A DNA stretch of 64,000 bases, from contig NC_088777.1 of assembly GCF_954871325.1 (NCBI RefSeq), positions 9,401,366-9,465,365 of the forward strand. Reading direction: 5' to 3'. Within the stretch, counting starts at the first letter, position 1; the number at the start of each line of letters is the position of its first letter. Positions 1 to 12,100 of this stretch are shown here, piece by piece. The notes under the pieces were generated by a model. It saw only the letters and a program-made list of their open reading frames with translations. It made no database searches and had not been told where the DNA came from. Position numbers and translations under genes: made by a program. Source of the DNA: Gordionus sp. m RMFG-2023. Its lineage: Eukaryota; Nematomorpha; Gordioida; Chordodea; Parachordodidae.

Positions 1-804
1 AGACCCGGGTTTCAGATCTGTTGTTGAGACCGGGGTTTTAGATCCGTGGTATAGACATTTAGACCTGGGGTTCAGATGAATAATGTTATTCCAAATAGTT
101 CAAATAATAAATATTTACAATAAGTAAAGAAGCAGCAAAACGCAATAGTGTTTTCTGAGTTTAGATACTAAAGTCCTTATGAAATTTCTATAATTATTGA
201 TTTCAGGATTCAAAAGAAAAAATTATATAATTATTAGTTAATATAATATTATGATGTGATTCAATGTAAATTTATTCAACTGCTCTGCTGCCATATATGA
301 TCATTTTATTAACTCCATTAAACGAAAACTAAGAAATAATAAATCTCATTTACTAATCTCAAATCTTATTATACATTCTAATTATAAATTAAAGCTTTGT
401 TTATTATTTTATTTAACATGAATCTCCTAACCATTTAAATATTGTTTAAATTGGGGTGCTTTTGATCGGAGTCTGTTTGACCTAGTTAAAATTTTTGTGA
501 AGTTTATAGGATATATGCAACCTATAATTTTAAAAGTGAATTAGTAAGATAAAATTTCCGTTTTTTTAAATATTTTTGAAGTTATGCTTATTAATTATTT
601 TATTTTCGTATTGTGATAATTTAATGAAACATGTTGACGATTAATTAAAAATAAATCCCATTCAAACACTAGATTATTATATAATATTATGTTTTAAGTG
701 TGTGTTGTTTGATTTGTTTATTATATTTTATATTCTGTTTCAGTTTTAATATTATTTATTATATTTATATATTATTATAATTAGTTAATGTTACTACAAA
801 AAAG

Positions 805-905
805 AAATGAGTTACCGTTACTTGTTACCTCTAGAAGAAGGTAACGAATGGTGTTCCTTTTCTTCAAAAAAGATAACGAAGTTAGTAACGACGTTACTTC
901 ACAGC
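805..905. repeat. Possible short MITE-like inverted repeat
   Basis: Short GTTACC/GGTAAC and GTAAC/GTTAC motifs occur in opposite orientation across about 100 bp, a look common in small non-autonomous DNA elements. No target duplication was found and the arms are imperfect. The rest of 1-2068 shows no gene; a GACCCGGG-containing repeat scrap lies at 1-80. Confidence 0.3.
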
Positions 906-2068
906 ACTAATTATAATACGAATGCGATGATGATATTAACGAATATTATATTTTTTGATATTGAAAACAAAGGTGTTTTTTATTTTTAAACTGTAAAAAA
1001 AAATTAAAAATTTGTTGAAAAGCTTCCTTTTCATCCGTTTAAAAAAAAGGAAATAAAATCATTTTCATTAAATTTATAATTGTAACTGTTTCCAACGAGC
1101 GTGTTGTTTATTGTATAATACATTATTGTAATATATTTTTCTCTTGATAACCTGCAATTACAATTAGTATGCAATTATTATATTTTTTAGCCTAAAACTA
1201 TCACTCTGGGTTCGGGGTTATTCTTAAATAGATAAAGGCACATATTTAGAAGAAATTGATATAAATTAAAACGCCTTAATGTTAATGGATTTCGGCAAGC
1301 GCCTGAAGATTGAGCTTAGTTAGTCTATATGCCATTACCCAATTATAGCAATTACACACTATATAAAACGTGTATATTGAAGATTGTATATATTTTGACT
1401 TCAGAATAGGCACGGCAAAAAGACAAAGACGCTTTAAACCCCCCCCCCCCTAAATAAAAAAGATTATCCAAAAGTATTCTAAATATCCTATTCAAGCTCA
1501 ATCTTGCCGAATTTAGGAACTAATGTTATCATTTTTAATGTCCAAAATACATTTCTAAAATTAGGAAGAAAAAAATCAATACATGTTTAAAAAATGGCGA
1601 TGATACAAATCCGACTAGAAAGTTCTTACCTAATTTTGAACTAGGATGGGGCATAGCGATACTAATTTATTAAGCCTGGGCATGCTTGAGCACATTTTAA
1701 GTAGGTTTATAGCCCGTCGACCAGTCAATTGTTTTGAATCTATTTTTTTAATATCGGAAAATTATTTTTAAAAAAAAAGAAGGGATTTATATTTTGATTT
1801 AAAAATTTCGAAAAAAAATAAAAGAAAATAATTTATAATATGAAATTAAAGAAAAATTTAAATTTTTTTATAAATTACAATTGTGTTATCTATATTATAA
1901 TTTTCCGATGTCCTCACTACGTCATGTCATCGGAACGTATAAAGTTTTTATTTTTATTTATTTATTTATATATTTTTTTTGTAGGAATAACATATTTTGA
2001 GAATAACAAACACCATCAACAGCGAAGAAAGCAATACACAAATGAATTTTGTAATCTATTTGACAATT

Positions 2069-2775
2069 CATAAGCGTAACAGAATTTTTGTAAGGTGGGG
2101 GGGAATTAAAAAATTTATGAGGGCTTCGCCCCCAGATAATTTTGGTCGGGCCTTCGACCCGCTTTTACCTGGCCTTTGGCTGGGTTACCTTAGTCTATAT
2201 AGTAATAAAATACTTACAAGATAGGAGGTTAATTTCAATAAAAAAAAATAATCCTGGAACAAATATGAAATATATTATTAATAGTTTATATGTAATCTAT
2301 TTTTAATAGTTTATATGTAATCTATTTTTAATAGTTTATATGTAATCTATTTTTAATAGTTTATATGTAATCTATTTTTAATAGTTTATATGTAATCTAT
2401 TTTTAATAGTTAATATATAATATAAGAAATTACTTGTAACAAAAAACATGGTAATAATTTATTCCAAACAAATATAAGAAATTTATTTATAAAAAGTAAG
2501 TAGACATATAGTTGATATTCCTCTATTATATTTTACACACATATTTGACAGAGAATATATTACAGTTGATATTTTAACAAATTTTACTAATCAATGCTCT
2601 TGATAATAAATATAGCAACAATTTGCATTCTATTATTTAACGCCATCTATTTATTTTAAATAAATAAATGATATTAAAAATTAATCTCTATATTATTCAT
2701 CGCCCAATGTCTTTACAAGATATTTTCTGATGTCCTTATCAATATTTTATAGTTTTCTGTAAAATATATAATTCG
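2069..2775 (+). mobile_element. Non-autonomous hAT-type element, copy A
   Basis: The left end (CATAAGCGTAAC...) is followed by a G-rich block with GAGGGCTTCGCCCCC and CGGGCCTTCGACCCG palindromic motifs. The same block order forms the right end of the ZMYM1-like hAT at 17695-17797. An inverted homologue lies at 26783-27398, and similarity between the two runs to about 2775. No transposase is encoded, so this looks like a deletion derivative mobilised by a related autonomous element. The far terminal repeat was not identified. It contains a 25-bp minisatellite at 2280-2410. Confidence 0.7.
2280..2410 (+). repeat. 25-bp minisatellite, about 5 copies
   Basis: The unit is AATAGTTTATATGTAATC followed by TATTTTT, repeated head to tail about 5.2 times with almost no divergence, so expansion is recent. 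It sits inside the hAT derivative at 2069-2775. Confidence 0.9.
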
Positions 2776-3209
2776 CTATATTGGTAAAAATTATTTGATT
2801 GTCATATGATAATTTATAAAATTATATATACTGTAAATCTACGACATATAATATTCCACTATTTGTATTGTGCTTTAATTTTTTTATTTAATTTATGATT
2901 TAATGTTATCAATAGTTTTGTAATTATATTTTACTTTTATTAAGATAAATAAATTAAAATTCCTCACCTTATAAAAAATTATATTTGATATATTATATTA
3001 TTTAGTAATTTTATGGATCTATTGTTATAAATATAATATATTTCATTTTTGTCTTAAGACTTATCTTTGGCTTATATTCCATTTCTTTAAAAACACTTTT
3101 GGTTCATTTTTTATAAATAAATGTTTTTTTCCAAAAATGTATAAATTATGATGAATAGTTTTAGTTATCAACTTTTACATTTTTATTTTCAAATAATTGT
3201 TTAAGATAG

Positions 3210-3345
3210 ATGCATACATTTTTGGAGGGAGGAGTAAGGGGGATATTTTTTATTAGCTTAAAAAGATATTCACAATAAGTGATAAATTTCTGAAGGGGGA
3301 CCCCCCCCCTACCGACTACACCTATGTGACAATTGTAATATCGGA
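3210..3345. repeat. G/C-run transposon end remnant
   Basis: A G-rich stretch, then AAGGGGGACCCCCCCCC and CCGACTACACCTATG, resembles the G-run plus GGCGTA-type ends of hAT derivatives elsewhere in the window. Only one end is visible. The interval 2776-3490 otherwise shows nothing coding. Confidence 0.35.
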
Positions 3346-3494
3346 AGAAATTATGGTTAGGTAAACCAGATCATTAATGATTATATATTATTCATATGAA
3401 CTTCAGAAAGATCAATTTAAAATCAAGAATCAGGCAAATTTTTTTATTTTACTTCTTTCTCACATCCTCCAACGACAAAAAAAATAATAATTTA

Positions 3495-4800
3495 ATAATT
3501 GGTTGTCTCATAACAATCCAGAAGATCAAATAAATATATTTATTGATCATTATAGGAATATTTTCAATTGTAAAATACCTCTCATTAAATCTTTAACTTC
3601 TCAACAACTAAAAACACATGCCTCTTTTCCCTTAAAACAAGCTATTATAAACAGCCTCAAAAATACAAATCCATATCGGAGTCAAATGAGCTTTTAAAAA
3701 ATTCCCAATTACAACATCAAAAACTCTATTTCCAGTTTTAAATAAGATATAGTTAGCAGCAAACGTACCTTTTGAAATCTGCAAATCAACCATCATTAAT
3801 TTACCTAAAATACCTTTTCCTAAATCTCCAAATAGTTATAGAGGTGTAACTCTTTCATCATCAATTTATAAAATTCTAATCAACTCATTATTTAACCTAA
3901 TAATAAAATACATTTTTAAAAACAACAATGATAATATTGCATCTTTCTCTAAAGGAAGAAATACAATTGAATTGATCATAGCCTTAAATCATATGAGAAA
4001 ATGCAACATTTCATAAATTAAACCTATATATCATAATTATTGACATTTCAAAAGCCTTCGACTCAGTATGTCATCAAACCATTCTGAAATACTCTTTTTA
4101 AATATAAAATCAGGGTGGAAAATTTGAAGTGATAGAATTTTATTTTAATCATATTTATTTACAATTCTATGAACATTATATCTCAATATTGATAGTTGAT
4201 TCCTTCACATGGATTTACAAAAAGCAAAGTTGAGTTAATAAACAAATTCAATATAGACCATAAATTTAAAATTTACCAATACCCCTCCCTATAATATACA
4301 TTTTACTTAATCGGGTACGGGCTTTTCTCTCTCTTCTTATCTCCCGTAAGCGTTTAAGCAAGTGGTTTCGCCTCTTGCGCGCACAGGTAACTGCAACCTG
4401 CCCAAAAATTGTGGATGGGCTCATCTCATAGGCTATCCCCAAATTTCTTAACCCAATTAGATGGGACGAGATAGTCCAAGCGTAGCTCTGCTGTTTCATA
4501 TAGCGATAAAGGGCGATTGCGCTTATTATGACGTATGACGTAAATATAAAATCATATATAATCGAAATTATTATGAATATTTAAATGGTTTCATTAACAT
4601 CAGGCATAATACATTAACTTCACCTTTTTAAACAAAGATGTGCCTTATCACCCCTCATTTGATATATATACTATAATAATAAAGATACCAGACAATGGGT
4701 TTAAATTCCCAAACAATGGATATTAATCCACTATACTGGATTTTCTATATTAATACTATCTGACTTCTCTACAGGTTTTATTTCAATAAAAATAAGTTTT
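3495..4800 (+). pseudogene. LINE reverse-transcriptase fragment, decayed
   Basis: Frames on the plus strand carry the order of motifs typical of non-LTR reverse transcriptases. These are SYRGVTLSSSIYKILINSL near 3830-3890, FSKGRNTIELIIALNHMRKC near 3945-4010, an FDSVCHQTILK-like catalytic-loop start near 4055-4090, and QRCALSPLIFYIYYNN near 4635-4675. Stops and frameshifts are frequent, so it is dead. The segment between the last two motifs is interrupted by a GC-rich block at about 4275-4520. The endonuclease domain and 3' end were not found. The clade was not determined; the motifs fit a jockey/CR1-like or related LINE. Confidence 0.8.
4266..4520. other. GC-rich block inside the LINE fragment
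   Basis: About 250 bp is clearly richer in G+C than its surroundings. It holds an uninterrupted 77-codon minus-strand frame (4499 to 4266) rich in arginine and lysine (ARKRRNHLLKRLREIRRERK), with an alternative long plus-strand frame over the same bases. It interrupts the LINE reverse transcriptase. No known family was recognised and no terminal repeats or target duplication were seen, so it may be a captured fragment rather than a gene. Confidence 0.4.
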
Positions 4801-5545
4801 ATTTATTCTTTCCTTTTTTCTTTTATCTTTCACACTTTTCTACCTTTTTTCTATACCTTTCATTTTTTATAGGGTTATTAAAATGCTGATTTGGGTCGAT
4901 TTAAAAAATGACCCTATTTTTATTTTGAAGCCTCGAGATTTAGCAAATATGGGTCCAAACATTTTTGCCACCTAAGCAAAATCTTCAATCTAACATATTA
5001 ATTTGGCTAAAATAATTGGGTTGTTTTTAAAAATCGATTTAAATCAGTTTTAATATCCTACCCCCTCCCTTTTTTCATTATTCCCTTTTTCTTCTCCTTA
5101 ATATTTTTGTATTCCCTTTCCTTTTTTCTTTCTCTTTCCCTTGCCTTTCCATTTTCTTTCTCTTTACCTTAGACTCTCCCTGCTCATTTCCAGATTTTCG
5201 TTCCTTTCTCCTTTCCAATTTTCTTTTCCTTATCATTTTCCTATTCCTTTCTTTTTTTTCCTTTATCTTTTCCTTTTCCTTTCCCTTTACCTTTACATTT
5301 TTTTTCATCCTTTCCCTTTTTCTTTTTCTTTTTCTTTTCCTTACCCTTTATTTTTTCATTTATCTCTCACTTTTCCCTTTTAATCTATTTTTCTTTCACT
5401 TTCCCTTTTTCCCTATTTTTTATTTCACTTTCCATTACCCCGTTTTTTTCCTATTTATTTCATCTCTCTTTTTTCTTTCCCTTTCACAATTCCTTTCAGT
5501 TCTGCTTCTTTCTATTTTTTTCCCTCTTTCTTCCTATCATTCTTA
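4797..5545 (+). repeat. Polypyrimidine tract (CTTTTC/CCTTTT), about 560 bp plus insertion
   Basis: The plus strand is almost only T and C, built from irregular TTTCC/CTTTT units, and is interrupted by the MITE at 4871-5060. Open frames on either strand here are low-complexity artefacts (Lys/Arg/Glu or Phe/Leu/Ser runs). Such tracts can form triplex DNA, but nothing here shows that they do. Confidence 0.9.
4871..5060 (+). mobile_element. MITE, family M1 (GATTTGGGTCGATTT)
   Basis: The ends are inverted (left GGGTTATTAAAATGCTGATT; right end reverse-complemented gives GGATATTAAAACTGATTT) and the middle is GAGATTTAGCAAAT...GGTCCAAACATTTTTGCCA. The same middle and ends recur at 24695-24912, 38630-38849 and 59747-59916, with a solo end at 26718-26775. 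It is inserted in the polypyrimidine tract. It encodes nothing. Confidence 0.75.
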
Positions 5546-5694
5546 GAAAAAGTTTAATTTAATCTGATTCTGGATTGCCACTTTCTTTCAAGCACCGGTA
5601 ATTTCCCATTAAAAGTTTGATCAAAAAAGGAAAAGGTCCATTCCAATTCAAAAAAGGAAATTCTTTATTTTTTTTAAATATTTAAAAAATTAAT

Positions 5695-6010
5695 ATTCTC
5701 AAGGATCCTACACGATAGAAAGTATGCCAAAATGGTTCTTCAAACAATATTCATTTTAATTTGCATATATATTTATTATTATTCATATAGTAAATATGTA
5801 TAATTTTATTTCTCATTGTTCCTACTCAATAAAATTAGCTATTGAAAATACACTCATTTATATTGTATACATAAATTAATAATATTTTTCAAATATCCGT
5901 TCTTAACCACATACCCATATTATATTTTGTGATCCTTCGCCATTTGTAATTCATGGGAATTTCTGATTCCGAACCATTTGTAATTTCCAGGCTATACTTC
6001 CTCCTAAGGC
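5695..6010 (+). repeat. Dispersed repeat R1, copy 1
   Basis: Shares an ordered set of segments with 23875-24195, including ACAATATTCAT, TTATTTCTCATTG, CTCAATAAAATTAGCT and ACACTCATTTATATT, and ends at CCAGGCTA. No ends, target duplication or coding capacity are recognisable, so the class is unknown. Confidence 0.65.
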
Positions 6011-6044
6011 AGGCTATGATAAATTAATTAGAAATTTAACTATT

Positions 6045-6420
6045 TCCGAGCTTGGGATAAATTTTTAAAAATTACTATGGGTTTGGCTGGGCTTAGAAAA
6101 TATTCCTCAAAATTAATACAGGCTTGGACCTAGCTTGGGAAATTTTAAAATTATTATGGGTTGGACCAGGTTTGAGAAAAAAAATTTCAAAATTATAATG
6201 GGTTGGGCTGGGCTTGGACGCTTGGAAATTTTTTTATATATAATATGGGCTAAACATTATCAAAAAAAGGACCATGAACCTCTGATTAATGCATTATGAT
6301 TTTTTTGAATTTTATTTTAGTTTTGAACTACCAAAATTATTATGGTCTACCAAGATTGGGGAAATTTTTTCAAAATTATCGTGGTCTTGGACGTGGCTTT
6401 GGATTTTTTAATATTAAATG
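6045..6420 (+). repeat. Degenerate GGGTTGGGCTGGGCTTGG repeats
   Basis: Five or six imperfect units, each about 60-70 bp, combine a GGGCTTGGA/GGTTGGGC core with an AAAATTATTATGGG spacer. The composition resembles the GGCCCGGCC-type elements at 35.1 and 46.9 kb, but homology is unproven. From about 6540 to 9120 I see no gene; a GACCCGGG/GGGTCTGGG scrap lies at 7230-7310. Confidence 0.5.
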
Positions 6421-9124
6421 TTAGCTATAGGTAATCAATAATATTTTAACAAAGAATTTTGATATGGGTCTCAATAATTTTAATCAAAAAATAGTACTCA
6501 CTTAGTATTAATGGGTTGAACTTGACCTGCCTTAAGAGGGGGGGGGGGTATAAAAGTATAAAGATTGGATATGGTTTTTAAATAAAAAGTAACATCAATC
6601 GTAAGAGAACGAATAAAATTCTCATCCCCGTCATTTTTGACCGGTCTACTAGTTTTATTTATTTTTCAAACAAAATATTTTTATTTAGATGGGATGGGTA
6701 TTTATTTAATCGTCATGTCAACAACATATTTAATTAAATCATCACAACACAATTAAATAATATTTTTGTTTTTTTTATATTAAAAATTTTTTTAAAAAAA
6801 TGAAATATATTAAAATAAATGTAAGGTATAAATTTTAAATAGCAAATTTGAAATCTTGTTCAAAAAGAACATCTTCCTTTTAGCACTGAGTTTGACAATA
6901 TTTAAATAAGTCTTAAATTTATAACTAGTAGTCCATTTCTGATTATAGAAAAATTATAATTTATCTTTTATTTAAAAAATAAAGTGCTTTTTTGTGTCGT
7001 TCAAAAGTCGTATAGCTGGAAATAATCGCTCGGCTAACCAACATTTTAATCCTATTTTCTTAGTATTTCTAAGTCCTAGGTGTACCCGATTAAAAATTAT
7101 TTTAACCCTAAGCTAAGTTGCTTGCAGGGCTTTACTATCTAACCCCAGAAAATTACATTACATTTTGCTGTTTCTGTAATTTTGGCAAATAATTTTTATT
7201 TGAACTTTTTGGAATAATTTTATTCATCTGAACCCCGGGTCTGTGCTCGGGGTTCATGCTCGGAGCTGGTTTGGTCGATTTTTAGACCCAAACCTTGGGT
7301 CTGGGTTACACAACCAGCCAATTAACAATACTATAATGCCAATTTTGGTAATTTTACTCTTATTTTCCCGATAATTTATTTTCCCTTTAAATGATCACAG
7401 ATTAAAGCTATAAGATTCACTAATTACCTACTTAAGGGGTTGTTATAAATTTTAAAGCTAGAATTTCCAAAAGTTGGCTTATTTTTTTTACGCTTAACTA
7501 GCTAAAATACGAGTTGTTCAAGACCAAAATTGTAACAATAAAAAGGAATAATACCATATGGGTTCGCTTTGGGTTGCCTTCTTCTTTAATATATCATTAT
7601 ATAATTATTTTAGGCTTACTAGTTATTTGGTAATTGAATACAATTAGTCAGTCGATTAAATTTTGAAAAAAATATTTGAATGTTAGATTTTTTTTTTAAA
7701 AAAAACATCATAAAATTCAGTAATTTATATCCAGTCAGAGTCAATGTTGAAAGCTAGTATAACAGGAGAATAAATTTATATTTAAAATGGGTTTTGCCAT
7801 ATAATCCATATTACAATTACAAACTATTTAAAATGTCAAAAAAAATATATATAATTAAAGTATTATATAGCTAAAAACCTTATTTTATTTTTTTATTCTA
7901 CTAGCTCAGTTATTTCAACAAATAACTTCTCAGGGCCTTAAAACTATTAGAATGGTACTAATAGTTAATATCGTTGGGTCCTGTATTTTTTTAAAATTTT
8001 ATAATATATTCCTAGTGATGTTCAGAGTAGGAAATTAATTACTTCATTCGAATTTTAGGAGAAGTCAAGAAATTCGTGGTGCCATGATTTGGTAATGATT
8101 TAAAAATAACAATAACTAAATTGACAAATTAAAAGTATTTATTAGTTATATAAAAAAAGTTAAGAATGCCGATCGAATTTCTATAAGTGAAGTATATATC
8201 TAGATAAATATATGGTAATAAAAAGGAAATAATGTATAATCTACGAATATAGTTAGTATACCCATTATTCTTACATTATATTAAAAATTATTTTGAAGAG
8301 ATTAAATAATAATAGATCTTTTCTAAAATATATTTTTAAATTCTTCTTACCTTTATCTGATTAAATATAACATATCTTATAAAAATAAAATTATATTCAA
8401 AATGGTGATTTTCGAGCAACAAAATTTCCGAAAATGCCATAAATATGAAAAACTTTAATCATGGGTAATTTGATATGTATAATGTTTTAATAATAACCTA
8501 CTTCGAAATATCGCTTAAAATATTTTATCAAAAAATTTATAGAATTTTTAATGGTAAAGTACTATATTAAGCTTAAAGACTTGTAGAATTTTGGCTATAT
8601 AATTAAAACCCGATCCAATTTTTAAAAATAACTAAGCGCTTAATAAACTAAATGTTATCTCTAGCGCATCCATTTTTATAAAATAATAAACACTTATTAT
8701 ATATATCTTTTTTAATTTGTGAGGATCCTAATTTAATTTGATTATACATTGATAAGAGTTAATTCTACATAAATTGAATCTAAAAAAAATTATGTCATAA
8801 AAAACGCAAGTCTAATAGTACGATTTGCATTTCCTTATACAAAACGCAAAAAAATGTATTTCAAATGATATCGTGCAAAAGTGTCACAATTTGTAAACAC
8901 TAATAAATAGCAAACTGGTTTGCTTTTTTTTCGAAATACGCTATTAGTTCGCACTAACTTCTTTATTTATTTTGTAAATAATGAAATATATTTTCTCCAA
9001 AAATTTATATTATTTTTATTGATACATAATTTTTACATTTTATAATAAAAAAAAAATATTTATTTATTTTTTTGATAAAATCTAAAGAATATGAATCTAT
9101 AAATAATAATTTACTTTTTGAATT

Positions 9125-12100
9125 TCAAAATAAAGTATCTTTTATTAAAGACCTATAATCAGGATTGCACAACACTTCAAGATAAAACAATGTTATAACA
9201 TTTATAACATTTATTAGATCGTAAATAATATTGATTTTGTGCAAGGTAGACACTTCAAATCGCAAAGAATAATCCCTAATTAAAGTAATCAATAACGATG
9301 GTAATACAAATGCCGCACTTTGAAAAACCAGGAGACTCATTGTAAGTAAATTTATTCGTAAACTTCTGCTTAACAAAATGGTTGGCCGATTATCTAACCG
9401 ATATAATAACCTACTATCTATCCTATTATTTATCCCGCTTCGGCTTGTGGAAGGGAAATTCGTACTATTTGTGACTCTTTTTTCAGTGGGTAAGGAATCT
9501 GTTTATAAAAATTAAGATTATATATTATTTATACTGTAAAAAAAATTAGTAAATCAATTAGTATTTTTATTGAATCACATACACCTATCATTATAATATA
9601 TTTTCGTTCATAAAATAAAGGGAAATAATTTTATCCATGCAAAAAAAAAATTTAAATACCTGGATTCGTGAAAATTGGCTTTATCTTGCAATTTTTAGAT
9701 GTATTCTCTCGTTCTTCTGTATATCGAGATTTGTTAAGTTCTGGTTCTTTTCCCGATAATTTATGAGAGTTGTTAATTTTATAATCATTTAATTTTTTTG
9801 AGGCTTCTCCAACAATAAACATAGATGAGTTGGTTTGCTCTTGATAATTATTTATAAAGTTTATTGGTGTATGCCTAATAGAGTTGGATTTTTTAATTTT
9901 AATGATTACATTAATATATGCATAGCCCATAATAAGAAAAGGAATAAATGTGACAAAAAGTTCCCTCGCAAGTTGATAAGTTATCCACATTGCTGAACTA
10001 TATAGTTTATAAATCTTGAAATAAAAAATATATGACGGTAACTTTTGTTCATTCTTTCCTGTTATACGATCATTATCTATTTCATATTCATCGCAAATTC
10101 TCCCCACTAGTATTTTATGCCAAAAAATTACAGGAGCAAACAGGATTACAAGGTATAATAAAATTGCTATAATTGCGTATTTAATTTTTTTAGGCCAAAA
10201 GAATTTAAGATATTCTCTATGACAAGCCAATGAGTAACAGTAAACACACATCCATACCGATATCAAAAAACCCGTGCTTTTACTTACCTGCATCAAGATG
10301 TAGTAATAATTAGATATATAATTGTTCCACCTAAATCCTAACCATATTTGTCTATGAAGACTGGTATGGATACTTTTTAAATGATAGTTGAATAAGGGAT
10401 AGGTAGTAAAAATTATAATTGTTAGCAAATTGAAACCAAAATAACTGGCGTATAATAATTCAGCGCCTGCCATATCAGATAGACGAGATGGTGTATTGTA
10501 TGGATCCATGAGCGAAGGATTATAAGTCCTTGAAGAAGAACAAAAAAATAGATTGAAGAAAATACGTCGGAACTTTTCTACGAATGAAAGATTATTACGT
10601 GAATGAGTACGAATTAAGTTTTCCCTCTTATTTGCCTTGTAAGCGCTAAAACAATATTTATGTACAGTTATGTGGTGAATAATAATTAATATTATAATTT
10701 TAAAATATACTTTATAACTGAAAAATATAAAACTTGATTAAAATCGTATAACTATTCAATATCCTTTCTTGCAATAATGATTGCGCCTAATAAGGGAATA
10801 TACCCCTGTTAAATTGATCTATATCATAGGCATGGTAAAGGGGGGGGGGTGCTATTCTATTATGTTATTACTTTTTATATATCATGTTTTTCCATCATTT
10901 TGGTGGTTTAGTAATAGTTTATTGAACAGAATTCCGAGTTTGAGCTTTTTGCGTGTTTCGCGTCTTTTTCCATGTTTTATTTTGTTTAATCATTATTTTA
11001 GTTTAAATTTAGCAAAAAGGGGGACCATTATAACAAAATTATCATGTTATCACTTTATTTTTTTAAATATTATTATAATAATATAATGCATAAAATGGAA
11101 TGGATCAAAAAGGGGTGAAATAAACTAAATATTCGCCTTAGCGAATCTTTTTGATAATAACTTCACGTTTCCTTGATTGATTATAATTTCCGACCTGTAA
11201 ATTCTAAGTCACTTTTTAATAAATGGAATTACAAAATTAAAATATTACAATCAACGTGCCTAGCTTAGTATTATTATATTATCAATTTTTTTATATCAAA
11301 TATTAAAATTCCTCTGATAGAGGAGATGCCTATTAATTTATCATCATTAAACTGGAAATATGTTTTGTCATAAGACTTGCAAACAAATACGTCATAATGG
11401 AATTCATAAGGTGAAAGCCACATTATCAAGGGGGCATTTATTAATTTCATTATTTTTAATATATTCCCTCATCCCATTTATTTAAGATTTACATAGAACT
11501 TCAGTCGGAAACAAATTCGTATTTACTCTTGCCCATAACGAATGTGAGACTCTGCTACTCATTCATCTTTTTCTAAAATATTCAATATTAAAACTAAAGC
11601 CTCTTTAATTACTAAAATTATCGGAATTAGCATCCATTAACCTATTTTGCATATTGTCTATTAAGGCGGTAATGAATTGATTTTCGTTGATATCAGATGT
11701 TTTCCTTTGATATCTTGAAAATTTCATATGTTCTTCTTTAGAAATCATTGCCTGAGAATATGATTATTCCTTTTCCTCTTTTTATAATTTTACTGGAGAG
11801 CACTTTTAAAAATTAATTTTCTATTGTTTTCAATATGATAGATGGTCATCCTTATATTAGCTATAATTTTATTTATTTTATAAATATTTCCGTTTTTATA
11901 AAAAATAATGGAACCTAATTCCCAACGACAATATTAAATAAAAACTTATTTAGAAATTATAAAAGAGATTTATAACCTACCTGGTTTCTCCACAAATGAT
12001 TTTAGAATACGAATCTTTCGGCTTATTGATTTTTTAGCATTCGTTAAGCTGAATGTTCTTGTCTGAAGCTTTAAAGACAGATTAAAAAATATAGAACTTA

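Noticed and set aside
5078-5383. Overlapping ORFs on both strands (Lys/Arg/Glu-rich and Phe/Leu/Ser-rich)
   Set aside because: They are translations of the polypyrimidine tract, not genes.
10781-11086. 101-codon plus-strand ORF
   Set aside because: It lies in intron 1 of the receptor on the other strand, includes a G run, and has AT-driven composition without motifs.
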